The notes beneath the pieces are model-generated. The model ran no database searches, was not told where the DNA came from, and was given only the letters and a program-made list of their open reading frames with translations. A program made the position numbers and the translations under genes. 64,000 nucleotides of DNA, taken from the NCBI GenBank assembly GCA_000499405.2, contig HG738139.1:15476858-15540857 (forward strand), in the 5' to 3' direction. How positions within the stretch are numbered: the stretch's first letter is position 1; each line of letters starts with the position of its first letter. Positions 39,213-51,800 of this stretch are shown piece by piece. The stretch comes from Onchocerca volvulus (taxonomy: Eukaryota > Nematoda > Chromadorea > Rhabditida > Onchocercidae).

Positions 39213-40427
39213 TAACAAACATTTTTATTTCGCAACATTTCGTAATTTCGTAATAATTCGATTTTTTTTTCTTTTTTTTTTTGCTAAAATTTTTGTCATA
39301 TTGTTGAAATAAAAATGTATTAATGAGGAAATATTTTTTACACATTTTTTTTTCCTCTTTTCATTACTTCTTAGCTAAAGACGAAATGTATCAATCATTC
39401 AATTTTTTTTTTTTTTTTTTGTTTCGCTCTTTCATTTTAGCATCTTTTCGAGAAGAATTTTAGGAGGAAAAGAAAAAACAAATATGAACTTCGTTATTTT
39501 ATCATTTAAATGAAAGAGAAAGAGAAAGTGAAAGAAATGGAAAATTAAGTTTGAATTTTAGGCTTTGCATTCTTTTAAAAAGAAAAAGAAGACGACGAAG
39601 TGCAGAAGATGAAGAAAAAAGGCCTATAAAAGCAAAGTTCTTAGTATTCTTCAGACCTAAACATTTACAAGTCCAGTCTAAAACTTTAAACTTTTTTTTT
39701 CCTCCATTCGACGACATCTTTTTTTTTTTTTTTTTTTTTCAAATAACTTTGAACACGTAAAACTTTGACTTATCGAAGAAGTAGGAATCTAATTAAGCAA
39801 GTTTATGATTAATTTAAGAGGATCAAAATGAGATATAAAAAGAGAGGGAGAGAGAGAGAAGAGAAAAAAAAGAAAGAGAACGAGATGATCTCTTTTGATT
39901 TTCTAAGAATATTTCTAAATAATTTAAATAAAAAGTTTTTTTTACTATTTTCAAAAGTTTCCTTTAATAATCATATTTCATATTTTTGATAAAAAAACAA
40001 AATTTATACATATAAAAACTAAAGATTAAAAAATGATTGAAAAAATAAGGAGAAAAATTTCCCGAAAAAATGATGATCATATTTTTTAATTAATATTTGT
40101 AATGAAATATTTATGATGAATAATAAATATTTTGATCAATATTTATAATAAGTATTTATATTGAATTTGTTAGTAAAATATTTGCAGTATTTTTAATATT
40201 TTGAGGTTAAATTTGAAATGAAATATATTAAGAATAAAAATGAAATAATATATATCTAATTTATGTTTAATTTAATATTTGTTATTGTTTGAAATTAAAG
40301 TGAATATTGTGTAACAATTCTTTTTTTCAGAATTTCAAATGAAATGAAAAAGTAATGACGAAAAAATAATTTAAATTTTGCAATTAATTTTTTCTTGAAA
40401 CTTAATAATAGTCTTTATAATTTTGGA

Positions 40428-40432
<5 letters not shown>

Positions 40433-40492
<60 letters not shown>
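40433..40492. repeat. (AT)n microsatellite
   Basis: About 58 bases of uninterrupted AT dinucleotide. Confidence 0.97.
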
Positions 40493-40497
<5 letters not shown>

Positions 40498-43400
40498 GCA
40501 AAATTTTATTTTTTCCTCTGTTTTTATCACTATAACATTATCATTCATACATTGTCACAATCATCACTCCATTATTATCTTACTGTTATTATCACGTTAT
40601 CACCATTATCATTTTTATTATTATATGTTAATTATAGCTTATAGCTTAAGGTTTTTTTCCTCAGAAAATGAAAAATCTGATAAATTTTGCGGAAAAGAAG
40701 AAGGATTAAATATTCATATCAGAATATCCGTATCATTATTGCAATGCTTTAGGAAATTAAATCTTTCTTATCTTAAATGTACATTTCAGATTTATAATTG
40801 CTAAAAATGTCAGTAATAGTTAATTAGTATTATTAATACTTAATTGGGATTTTTTTTCATCTAAATCTATACCAGAATGATGTGTAATTTAAATATTATC
40901 ACTATTTGACAAATACTACTTTGCTACTTTGAAGCAGAAATTAATTTTCTATTTCCTGAATAATTTCATTTATTCATATTTCTGATAATTTTTTATCTGA
41001 TTACTATTTATTTAACTTTAACTACTGATTATTTTGGTATGAAAACTATTTACGAAGTTTTTTTCTTCAATTCTTTAAAAAGTAATCTTAAGATAACATT
41101 TTTCATCGATTTGAAAAATTTCATTTGCCTTTGGATAGTAAAACAGATATAGATTTATTTATTTAAAGTTGACGAGAATATGAATAGAAAATGATTGGTT
41201 AAATTGAAATGTGTTAATAATAAAAAATTTTTAAAAAATTTTTTCTCTCTTTCATCAATCCATAATATTAGTAGCAGTGTGGTTTCTTTTTTTTTTCCAT
41301 CCAACAAAATTAAGTAATGTGAAATTAGGTTAAAGTATGAATAAAATCGATAAGAAATTCGAAATAACTACCAATTAATTAAGTAATCAAACGAATAAAA
41401 GGCTTTAATTTTTCTTCATTAATCTTTCTATTTTGACTTTTTTATTATTCCAACCTTTTTTGAAAATTTTGTTAAAACTTAACTATCCAATCATTGATAC
41501 TACCAACATTGCTTATTAAACTGCAATAAAATAATATTAAATTAAGATTACTATGATAAAATTAGAGAGTGAATGATAATGATGAAATTTTTTATGATGC
41601 ATAATGTTTTGAAAATTTATCATTTGGCGAATTTATTATGCTATTGATATGAATTCGTCATTTTATAGATTTTATAATTATCGATCGACATTAATAAGTT
41701 AATTTGAGAAGTTTCAGAAGTTATTTGATAAGTTACTGCGCCAAAATTAGATATTGAGCTATTTGTTCAACTCATTAGTAAATTCATTTTCTATCTGGCA
41801 AATAGAAAAATGACCTTTCAACTTATACTTTTTATCTTTTTTTTTTTTTTGAATTTCATTTTTTTTATTTGCTCTTTTTTTTCTTTCATCTTTTCCAATC
41901 ATTTTTTTTGATCTTACCTCATTCATTTTTCCCCGAAAATATTTTGTTTATATAAAAAAAAAAAAAAAAAACGAAGACGAAATTTTTGAGAAATAAATAG
42001 GCTCTTTTATGAATGTTAGCCATTTCTAATTGCCTATCAATGCTTATTTTGACTTTTAATCTTTTTGAAAAACAAAAAAAACAAGCGCATTTGCATTTCA
42101 AAATTTGCTGTTCTACATATTTTATTCAAATATTATTGCAATTCAGGATAAAAATTTTCTTCTTTTTATTTCAAAAAAACTTAAAAAATGTCTCGTTTTT
42201 TCTTTCCTTTTTTTATTCTTTTTTCTTTTTTTTTTTTTTTTTTAGAAATTTAATCATTCCTGGGAATAAAAATTCAATATGCTAGAGAATTTTCCTTTTT
42301 TAGTCAGTGATAATTTGGATTGATTTTTTTTTTTGCAATAAAGTTAGTTTTTATTTATTTATTTTTCTTTTTTTAAAGCTAAGTATTAAAATTTTTACTT
42401 TGCAGTTACTTCTTAAGACTAAATTTTCGAGAATATGATTAGAATTGATTCAAGAATTTTTCCAGTAACGTATTTATTCATGTTAATTATCGAATTCTAA
42501 TACTTTATTTAAGTAGAAATTAATTCACTGAATAATTGTTAATTCGAATTTCAGTATTTTTTTAAACCAATGCATATAGCTTATTAGTATCATTGAACAA
42601 AACATGCCCAAATTTATGTTTATAATTTATATTCTGCAAAAGAGAATAGACTTTTAACATTTTATTGTTGAACACTTATAAAATTTTATTCGGAATACTT
42701 TAAAATTGAATCTTAACTTCAAAATTTTATAAATTTTGTTCTGAAATAAAATTTTAAATTTCAAAAATTCTATTAAAAAAACTATTGAAATGAACTTTTG
42801 AAAATTTTTTTCATTGAGATTTATCACAACATTATTTGCTTGTCTTGTCTAAAAATGAGAAAAAAAATAAAAAAAAAAAAGAGTTTCGTTTAAAAAAAAG
42901 TAAAAAAAAGTGCTGTATTTACCTTTTCTTTTTCCTTAAATAAATCCTAGAAACGATTAAAAATTAGTATTCATTTGAATAAACAATAAGTTTAAATGGA
43001 AGAGAAAAGAAAAAAAAGTAAAAACTGTAATCATTGAAAATTATTTAGATCTAAAATTATTTTTATTACAAAATATCAGTAATGATTTTCTCTTCCTTAA
43101 TGAGAACCTTAAATTTAAAAATATAAGCAGAAATATTTCGACGTGAAATAATGAAATTAAACTCATCTTTCAATCAACATTTGCATTTAATCATTGTTAA
43201 ACATTTTATATAGGTATAATTATTAATTATTTTTGCCTTTTAAGAAACACTAGATATTGAAATGATAACGTTTTTATTATGATTTTTATGGTTTTTAAAT
43301 TTCAAATTTTCCACTATAAATGAAAATTATATTATTTGAAGTAAGTAATTCACAATTTCTTTAAATTTTTCATCAATTCAGTTCAATTTATTGTCAACTT

Positions 43401-46400
43401 ATCATTATCATTTAAATACCTGGTGTTGTTATTTCCCATCATGTTTTTATCAGTGTTTTATTATTTCATTATTATCACTTGTCATTATGTTGTAATAATT
43501 CTTTTATGATTTAATCATTTAATCATAGCAAATAATCAATTTTTTATCAGTCAGATTATTCGATTAATCTTTTTTTCTTTTTGACTTTTTTTTTTTGTTT
43601 TTTTTTCGCTTTTGGAATTCTAAGAAAAAAAACTTTTTCTAAATTTCGGTTTCCTTTTTATCAAATTTGATGCGAAGATTTTTTTCTGATATCTTGATTT
43701 TTGGTTGCTTTCTTTTTTTTTTTTTTCTTTTTGGAAATATAATGTATTGAATAGAAATAATAAATATCAGTATAAATAATAAATATTATATGGAAATCTG
43801 AAACTGAAGCTTAGCAATCGATTTTAAATTCATAATCGTTTACTTTTTTTTATTACTCTGATATATATATGTACAAAAATATATAAGTCAAAAAAAAAAA
43901 CTAATTTTGATGGTAAGTATTAATTTTTTTTTTTTTAAAAAAAAAGTGAGACTATTTTAATTGGCTTCTCAAGCTTGTATATTCTGTGAAAAAAAAATGA
44001 TAATACCGAAATTTAATTAGAGATAGAATTTGTAAAAAAAAAATTTAGTGAGAAATAAAAGGTTTCCGCAAAACAAGAAATGGTTGAATACTCCATCAAA
44101 ATTTCATTTTGTGATAATTTGAAATTAACTTCTGAAAAATATCACTAATTATCACATGACCAAATGCTTATTATCAAAAGAGCAAATGATAATGCTGTTA
44201 TAAATGATTGATTTCAAAACAGTTGAGACAATAAGATGACTGATGACTGAAATAATAAGAAAATGACAGCATGATATTATAGAAAATAAGTTTTCAAAAA
44301 AAACTTAAAAAATAAAAGTAATCAGAAAAATATGAAAAGATTGGATAAATAATATAAGATAATTATATGACAGGCGAAATTGCTATATAACAAAGTGGTT
44401 CAAAAAAAAAAAGCAAAAAGTTTTTCATAGTTGTGTAAAAAGTAATTTACCAAGTAGTAAAGTAAGTAGGCTGTTATTAGTTGAACTGTTAATATATATT
44501 AGCTCTTGAATTTGTGATAAAATTTTTTATCACTAGACAAAAAAGATGATCAATCAAATATTAATGATAAAGAAAAATGAAATGCCACGATAAAGAGTAT
44601 TTACATTCATATTTATATTTGTAATATATAAAATAAATGCTAATCTAATTACTAAAATTGTAATTTAACTACTAAAATTGATAAAAAATGATGACACTCC
44701 TTGCATTTTGTAATTTAATTTAAGGAAATAGGAACAAAATTTGCATTTTCACTGTTTTCAACTGTGCAAGAATTAATAAAATTTACACAATCGATTAACT
44801 CTTTTAATTAATTGTGTTTTTCAAGTCTTTTCATTCATGAAATTAATATTTATCACTGTATACGAACATTTTACCAATCGTCATCAGTGGAAAACATTTC
44901 ATCCTATGCAGAAAAAATGTAAAAAGTAATGTGGATCAATCTCCTTTTAATGATTTAAATATTATAATTATTGATCAGAGGGGAAAAAAACGCGTTATTA
45001 TGTATCAGAATACTCAAATATCAGTAAATATTGTATATTAGTATACTCAAAGATATATTGATAATGAAATATATAAAATAATCTGAAAATTTCTCAACAA
45101 AATTTATTGATCTTTTCTTTTCCTGATTTATTCCTTCTTATCATTTAGAAGTGACAAATTAATTTCTACAAAATTGTAATAATTAAATATAATAAAGCTA
45201 CCATTTACCTGCTTATCAGTTTGTATTATTGTTTTTACTTTATTATATTACTGCATTTTTTAACTCTGTTAAAATGTTTACTTTCGTATTCAATTGATTG
45301 TAATTGATAGATTGATGATATTGAAATTACACCAAAATAATTAATTAGTCAACAACTAGCATATGAGATGTAATTAAATTAAAATTAATATCGAATCATT
45401 TTGATCAATCATTTTCATAACATTTCATGACACTTCGGCATAATAACCAGTTTGCTGCCAAAAAATTGAACGATTGTTTATGAATATTTTAATAAAATAG
45501 GAAATTTTTGTTATATTCGATTATTTAAGTAATGATTTACTTTTTACATATTTCTTCTTATCTCAAATATGAAAAATAAATGAATATTTATAACGAAAAA
45601 ATAAGGAAACTATTTTGCACCCAAATATCAACCAATTATTTCTGGTTCTTTTACATAATACATTTTCTATTTGGTATTTTTGTTTGAAATTTTTTTTTTA
45701 TAATTTCAACCTGAAATTTATCAACTTTTTTTTCTTCTCACTTAATTGATCATGTTCAATTTCGTGGTAGTTTGCTGCACGATGAAAACAACCTATTCCG
45801 ATTTTCAAACAAAATTTTGGAAAAAGTTTGCATTATTTTCAATGTTTTAATAACTACTTTGTTTCTTTTTAAACGAAAAAATGAAATATTTTATTACTTT
45901 TTTTTATCATCATTTCATTAACAACATTCAAATAACACGAGAATTTTTCTAAAAGATTTTCTTCATTATTTCATTTTGCTACTTTTATCGATTTTTTTCT
46001 TTTCGAAAGCGTTTTTTTTAATTACATTTTACAGAAATGAAAAAACAGAATTTTCTTTCCTTTTTTGCAAAAATAAGATTGTCTTCCTTTATCAGTCTTC
46101 TCTTTATAGTGTACTTTTAAAATCTAATTTGAATTTTCAAATTTGTATTTGTTATCATTTAATAATTTTCTGATCTTTTAAATAGCTCTTCATTTAATAT
46201 CATGCATTTTTCTTCTTTACAATAATAAGTAATCGAAAAATAAATTATTTTTTAAGTAATAAATATTAAATTTGGATACTAAATTTTTCCAGAAATAAAG
46301 TAATTTTTTTTTTTTTCTTTTTTTGCAAATGAACAATTGAAAATTGAAAATTCAAGTGAAGAATTCGAAAAAAAAAAAAGAAAAATAGAGAAATTAGGTG

Positions 46401-47409
46401 GTATGGATTCGAAAAGAAAATATTTCTGTTTTTTTTTTTTTTCTTTTGAATCATAATTTCGTTTAAAGATTTTTGTTTTCCGTTTCCATTCTTGCATTCT
46501 TGTCGAAAATTATCCAAAAAAATAACTTTACAATGAAAATATACCATTATAAAGACAACCTTTTTTTGTTCTGTTTATATTTCGATTAACAATTTCGATT
46601 GGGTTTGTTGTTGCACTGAAGAACTTTGATTTCTTCAATTCTATTTTAATTTTTTCGTTCTTTTCTTATTTAGAAATTTTAAGAAATTTCTGTTCTTTTT
46701 TTTTTTTTTAGTTCTTAAATTTTGGATATTTAAAACTTTTATTTTATCTTTATTATGTAATGTAATGGGAAGTAATAGCTTATTTATTAGTTTACTTATA
46801 TTAGATATTGACGAAAATTATAATTGTTTATTTAATTATATGATAAAATAAACAAATACTAATATAATAATAATTCCCAGATGTGCCTTAAATTTATTTC
46901 CATATGCGCTTTAAATTTCCATTTTATTTGTATCATAGTTTTTTCTTTTATTTTTTATTTTTGTTGTTTTTACTACATGATGAAATCAGTAGGATACTAT
47001 AATTCCTGATTTATAATTATTTTATTTCATTTATCATTATTAAATTTTATTTTATCATTATTTGAATTTATTTAAGTTCATTTATCAGTATTTAATTCTA
47101 TCTGTTAAATATTACATACTTTAGTAATAGCGGTAATAGATTATAGCAACAATTGTTATTGTAATTGTTTAATTGTATAACTTTTTCATAATTACTACTA
47201 TTTTTGATTGTAAAGATTAAATAATGATAAATGAGCAACAATAAAATCGCTTATATATACATATTTTTGTTCAGGAAAGAATATAAATAGGTTTATTAAT
47301 AGATTTTTATAACTAGTTAATTATTAATATAAAATTAAATATAACTCTCAATGAGCGCTGATTATAATAGAATGGATGGAATTGTTCATGAAATATTTAT
47401 TTCATATTT

Positions 47410-47410
47410 T

Positions 47411-47476
<66 letters not shown>
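47410..47476. repeat. (TAA)n microsatellite
   Basis: About 65 bases of uninterrupted TAA, read in one frame as poly-Ile. Confidence 0.97.
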
Positions 47477-47478
<2 letters not shown>

Positions 47479-48819
47479 TACAGTAAGCAAAATAAAGTGG
47501 TTTTATCGGAATTGGAATTATTTCATTTTCTATTCTCTTATATCAATGATTGACATAATATATTTGCTTACATTATTATGAATGTTTCATTTTCTTAACA
47601 AAAATTTGTTTCTCAATTTTTTTTCCGATGATATTTCAGAAAAATTTCCTTTTTTTAAATTCATTTATTTTGTAAGTCTGCCGAAATATTATTGTTCTTA
47701 TAGTTTTCACATTTTTTTTAAATTTTTAATTTTTCAGGAGAAAAAAAACCATAATTCTTATTGATGCAATTTTTAAAATTGTAAATTTTATAAATGTGAA
47801 TTGATAAAGAAAAGATAATTCCTTTTTATTCTACAATAAATGTGTTTCTTTTTTTTTATCACACATGTTGGAATGTAATTATATTTTACAATTTGATTAC
47901 ACATATATATATAAATATGTTTTTTTTTAAATTTATATTATGCAATTCGAAATTAACAATTTCTTTTGAAATTTTAAAATTTTGAATATTGAAATTTTTG
48001 GTTGTTTTTCTTTAGAATCTCAAATTTTTGATATTTTTAGTACAAATTAGAAACAAAAGAAAAAAAAAAAAAAAGAAAAAGAAAAAAAGAAAAAGAAAAA
48101 GCAGATAAGCTATAACGTTATTTACTTTTTTTTTTTGTTTTTTTTCTGTTTCAACAAATGAGAAAGAAGAAATTGAAAATCATTTATAGATTTAGTTAAT
48201 TCATTATCCATGTAAAAATGTAGTCATTTTCTTTCCTCGTTTTTTCTTCCCTCTCTCTTTTACTTGAAAGTTAAATTTTTCATTTTCAACAATTTTATAT
48301 TTAGAAATAAATTCTTTGAGAAAAATCTCTTGTTGCAGAAAATTCTATTTTTCATCTTTATATTTTGGTATTAATTGATTGTTAGAAGACTGAAAAAGAA
48401 AAAAAAAAGAAGAAAAGCTAGGCAGTTAATTGAAAATGAAAATATTTAATTGATATAATTGATAATATTTAACTTTTGTTGATAAGCAAATTTTTTTTAA
48501 ATATTAATTAATTAATGATTTCATGCTATTACATCATCAATGAATTAATAATTTCATATTGGTGAATAAATAAATTTGTAAGATGAAATAAATGATTTAT
48601 TAATTTGTAGTTATAAGTCAATATTATTTGATAATTTAGCGATAAATTTTTAACAACAATTCAATAATGCTTTGTTGAATAATTGAAATATCAAATAGTA
48701 AAAACAAAAAAATTAAACGGAATCGACTTGTTTAAAATGATAATTTTGATTATTATGCGTCCAAAAATTGATTCGATCATGAATATAATAAAATAGATGT
48801 AAATCAATTTTTTTTATAG

Positions 48820-48832
48820 GATGAATTAAAAG
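48820..48832 (+). promoter_or_regulatory. short leader with two-codon upstream ORF
   Basis: A strong acceptor (TTTTTTTTATAG, ending at 48819) stands just before the coding start with no paired donor in view, as at SL1 trans-splice sites. The first ATG after it (48821) is followed by one codon and a TAA. The arrestin ATG is at 48833. Confidence 0.55.
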
Positions 48833-51800
48833 ATGGTCAAATTGGCTAAATTTGATATTGAATTCAATAATCCTGAAAGTGCCTATTTCGCTGGACAAGA
48901 AGTATCCGGAAAGGTAATGTTTACCGGTCATTTTTTTTGATCTAATTTAAACTAATTCATTTAGTATATTATTTTAACTTTATTAGCTGATCAAATTTAA
49001 CTGTAAAATATCCATCGATTTAGCAAATGAAAAAATGTCGAAAATGATGAACAAAATTCAGCTAGCATGATTGTATATTTATAAAATTAATTTGAAAACA
49101 GAAGTGAAATTTAAAAATAAAGAAAACGGTAAAGAAATTACTTTACGTGAATGTCTTTTTTAATAATTCAAATTGAAACAAAAGCAGTTGCTCTTTCGAA
49201 ATAAATTTTAAATCATTTATTTGGAACCTTACACATATCTCTATCAATTGGAAAAAGAGAAATGATAATGGATACAAATTTTTTCGATAAAAAATTATAG
49301 TTTTTATTTTTTTTATTTTTTTCTTGTAAGAAAATTCTTTTAAATTGCAAACTATTCATTCCTTGCAAAAAATAGACGAAATAATTGAAAGAATGATAAA
49401 TAAAATGAAAATATAATGGGTCATAAATGAATTTAAATATTCATTTTTTTTTAAATAAATATATATTCAATTTAAATAAATATTCAGTATCCATTTTTTT
49501 TTTCATGACATCAGATCATATCATAAAGAAAAATTGAATTTTTTTAAATTGTTTAAAAAGAGCTGATTTTGGATGGAATGCAATCCTCGATACATTCTTT
49601 ATCAATTCATTAAGTATATTTTTTAAATTGTACTGACCAAGTTCAAAAAGTTGTAACAGCAAACATTTTTTTAAATGAAAATTCAACTTTCGAAAAGTAA
49701 CAGCTTTATTAATTGATTACTAAAATAACTGTTTACTAAAAAAAATATACCATGTTAAAAATTTTTAATTAAATTCTTAATTTCATATTAACAATCATTC
49801 CAATTTGCTTTTTTTTCTTATTCCATTTTTCAGGCTAATAAAATAAGCAAAAAAAATAAATTATGTAGGAAAAGGATGAACATTTATTTGGTAATGCTAT
49901 TTAAAATAGGATAATAAATTTCAGAGGTGAAAAAATTAATATTTATTAATTTCATACGAAAATTATCAATTTTTTGTGAAGTTTATTGCCAAAAATTTGG
50001 ATTCAATTGTTTATTTAAAAATATAATAAATTTAGAAAATGTTTTTTTTTTCTGGAAGATATGGGATAATTTCATTACATATTCAATATAAATTGATAAA
50101 ACAGTATCAATAAAATAAGAATATGATTATTATAGGTTGTGATTGAAAATAATGAACCAAAAAAAATAAATGAAATATTATTGGAACTTAAAGGACGAGC
50201 TAGAACATATTGGACAAAACATTCAGGTATCAAAGAATAAACTGCAATTTTATATTATTTTTTTTCATTTCTCGATTAGAAATATTTTTTTACAAATAAA
50301 TTTATGTAATTTTATAAGGCAAAATAATTAAGTCATTAATGATTTTTGATGTATTATTTTAATCCTTGGTGAATGAAAAGTAAGTCAGGTGGAATTATGC
50401 TGTTACTAATATTAGAAAGAATAATGATATCAGAAGTGCAAAAATTTTTAACATTTTAATTTTAAATGCATATATTACTCCAATTATATTAAAAAAATAT
50501 ATAAATGAAAGATTGAGAATTCGTCTTTTTTTCATTTTCTCTTGAAATTTTTTAAATTCAAACAATTTTTTTTAATTTTTGCATTTCTTTTCAGGCAAAT
50601 CAAGAGTGCATTGTAGTCAAGCAGAACCATATTTTTGCGAGCAATTTAATACTTGTTATACTCATCAATTTACTCAAACTACTTCTGATAATAAAAAAGT
50701 TATTATTATTTTTATTCTAGGATATTTCTTTGTGATATCATTCGTTATTTGTGAAAAAATATGAAAAATTTGACATTTTGAATCAATTTTAATCAATTTT
50801 CTTAGGCCATCGAAATCATCCAATCATTCCATTTCTATTCATCTATTTTAAGTTATTCTAAAAATATAATTAATTTTGTTCGATTAGCGACAACGAAAAT
50901 GCATTAGCGACAATCTAAACAATAATTCATCAATTCAAATTTGTTGATTTAGCAAATCGCTACATCGATTTTTTTTTTTTTTGATAATATTTGTGAACTT
51001 ATGCAAAATATCTTTAATTCCAAGAATGAAAAAAAGAAGGTATGAAAACAATTTGATATAATTTCTTGTTTTATTTCTATTTTCAAATTTATTCAATATT
51101 TTCAGGAGCGAATTTTACCACCTGGAAGGCATGATATACCATTTTCATTTACTTTATCAAAAACTTTACCAACATCGTTTGAAGGAGAATTTGGTTTCAT
51201 TCGATATACATGTAAAGCAATTTGTGAACGTCCCTGGGATGTTGATCTTGTCTCGAAACGAGCATTTACTGTTATCGGTATTGAGGATATTAATCAAGAG
51301 CCTGAGGTTTAATTATTAGTAGTAAATAATAATAGGCATTTTTTTTAAGTTGAAATTAATAAATTATAATATGAAATTAATAAATTATAATCATTTTTCT
51401 TTTCATTAATATAATTATTTTTAAGTAATTGTTCTTTTCATTTTCGAAAAGAAATTATTTTATAAATTTATGAATTTAAAAATGTAATTTATATATCATT
51501 CGGAAATTTTTTTTTGAAACAATTTAGATCAGAAAAATCTAAATGAAATTATACAATTAAATCTTGGAAGGATGAAAGAATTAAATCAATAATTAATTAA
51601 AAATATAATTAAATTAATTATAGACAATGGAACCAGCTTCTGAAACCGAATGTATCTCATCGGTGAGACATTGTTGTCAAAAACGTGGCTCAATAACGGT
51701 GAAAATGTCACTTGATCGTACTGGATTTACACCTGGTGAAAAAATTCAAGTGAATGCATCGATAACCAATGATAGTAGTAAAATGATCCGATGTTTAACA

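Larger units (their letters stand above)
28425..48832. other. 20-kb gene-free region between divergent globin and arrestin genes
   Basis: No open frame in this stretch shows a family motif or a run of phased exons; the longest frames are Phe/Ile/Lys-rich products of A/T tracts. Contents: AT microsatellite and palindromes at 28.8-29.96 kb; TTA array at 30.8 kb; polypyrimidine blocks at 38.3 and 38.6 kb; CA array at 38.9 kb; an ACGT-rich island at 39.14 kb; AT array at 40.4 kb; TAA array at 47.4 kb; and many poly(A)/poly(T) runs. Both flanking genes start at its edges, so it must hold their promoters. An unannotated non-coding RNA or distant enhancer cannot be excluded by eye. Confidence 0.65.
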
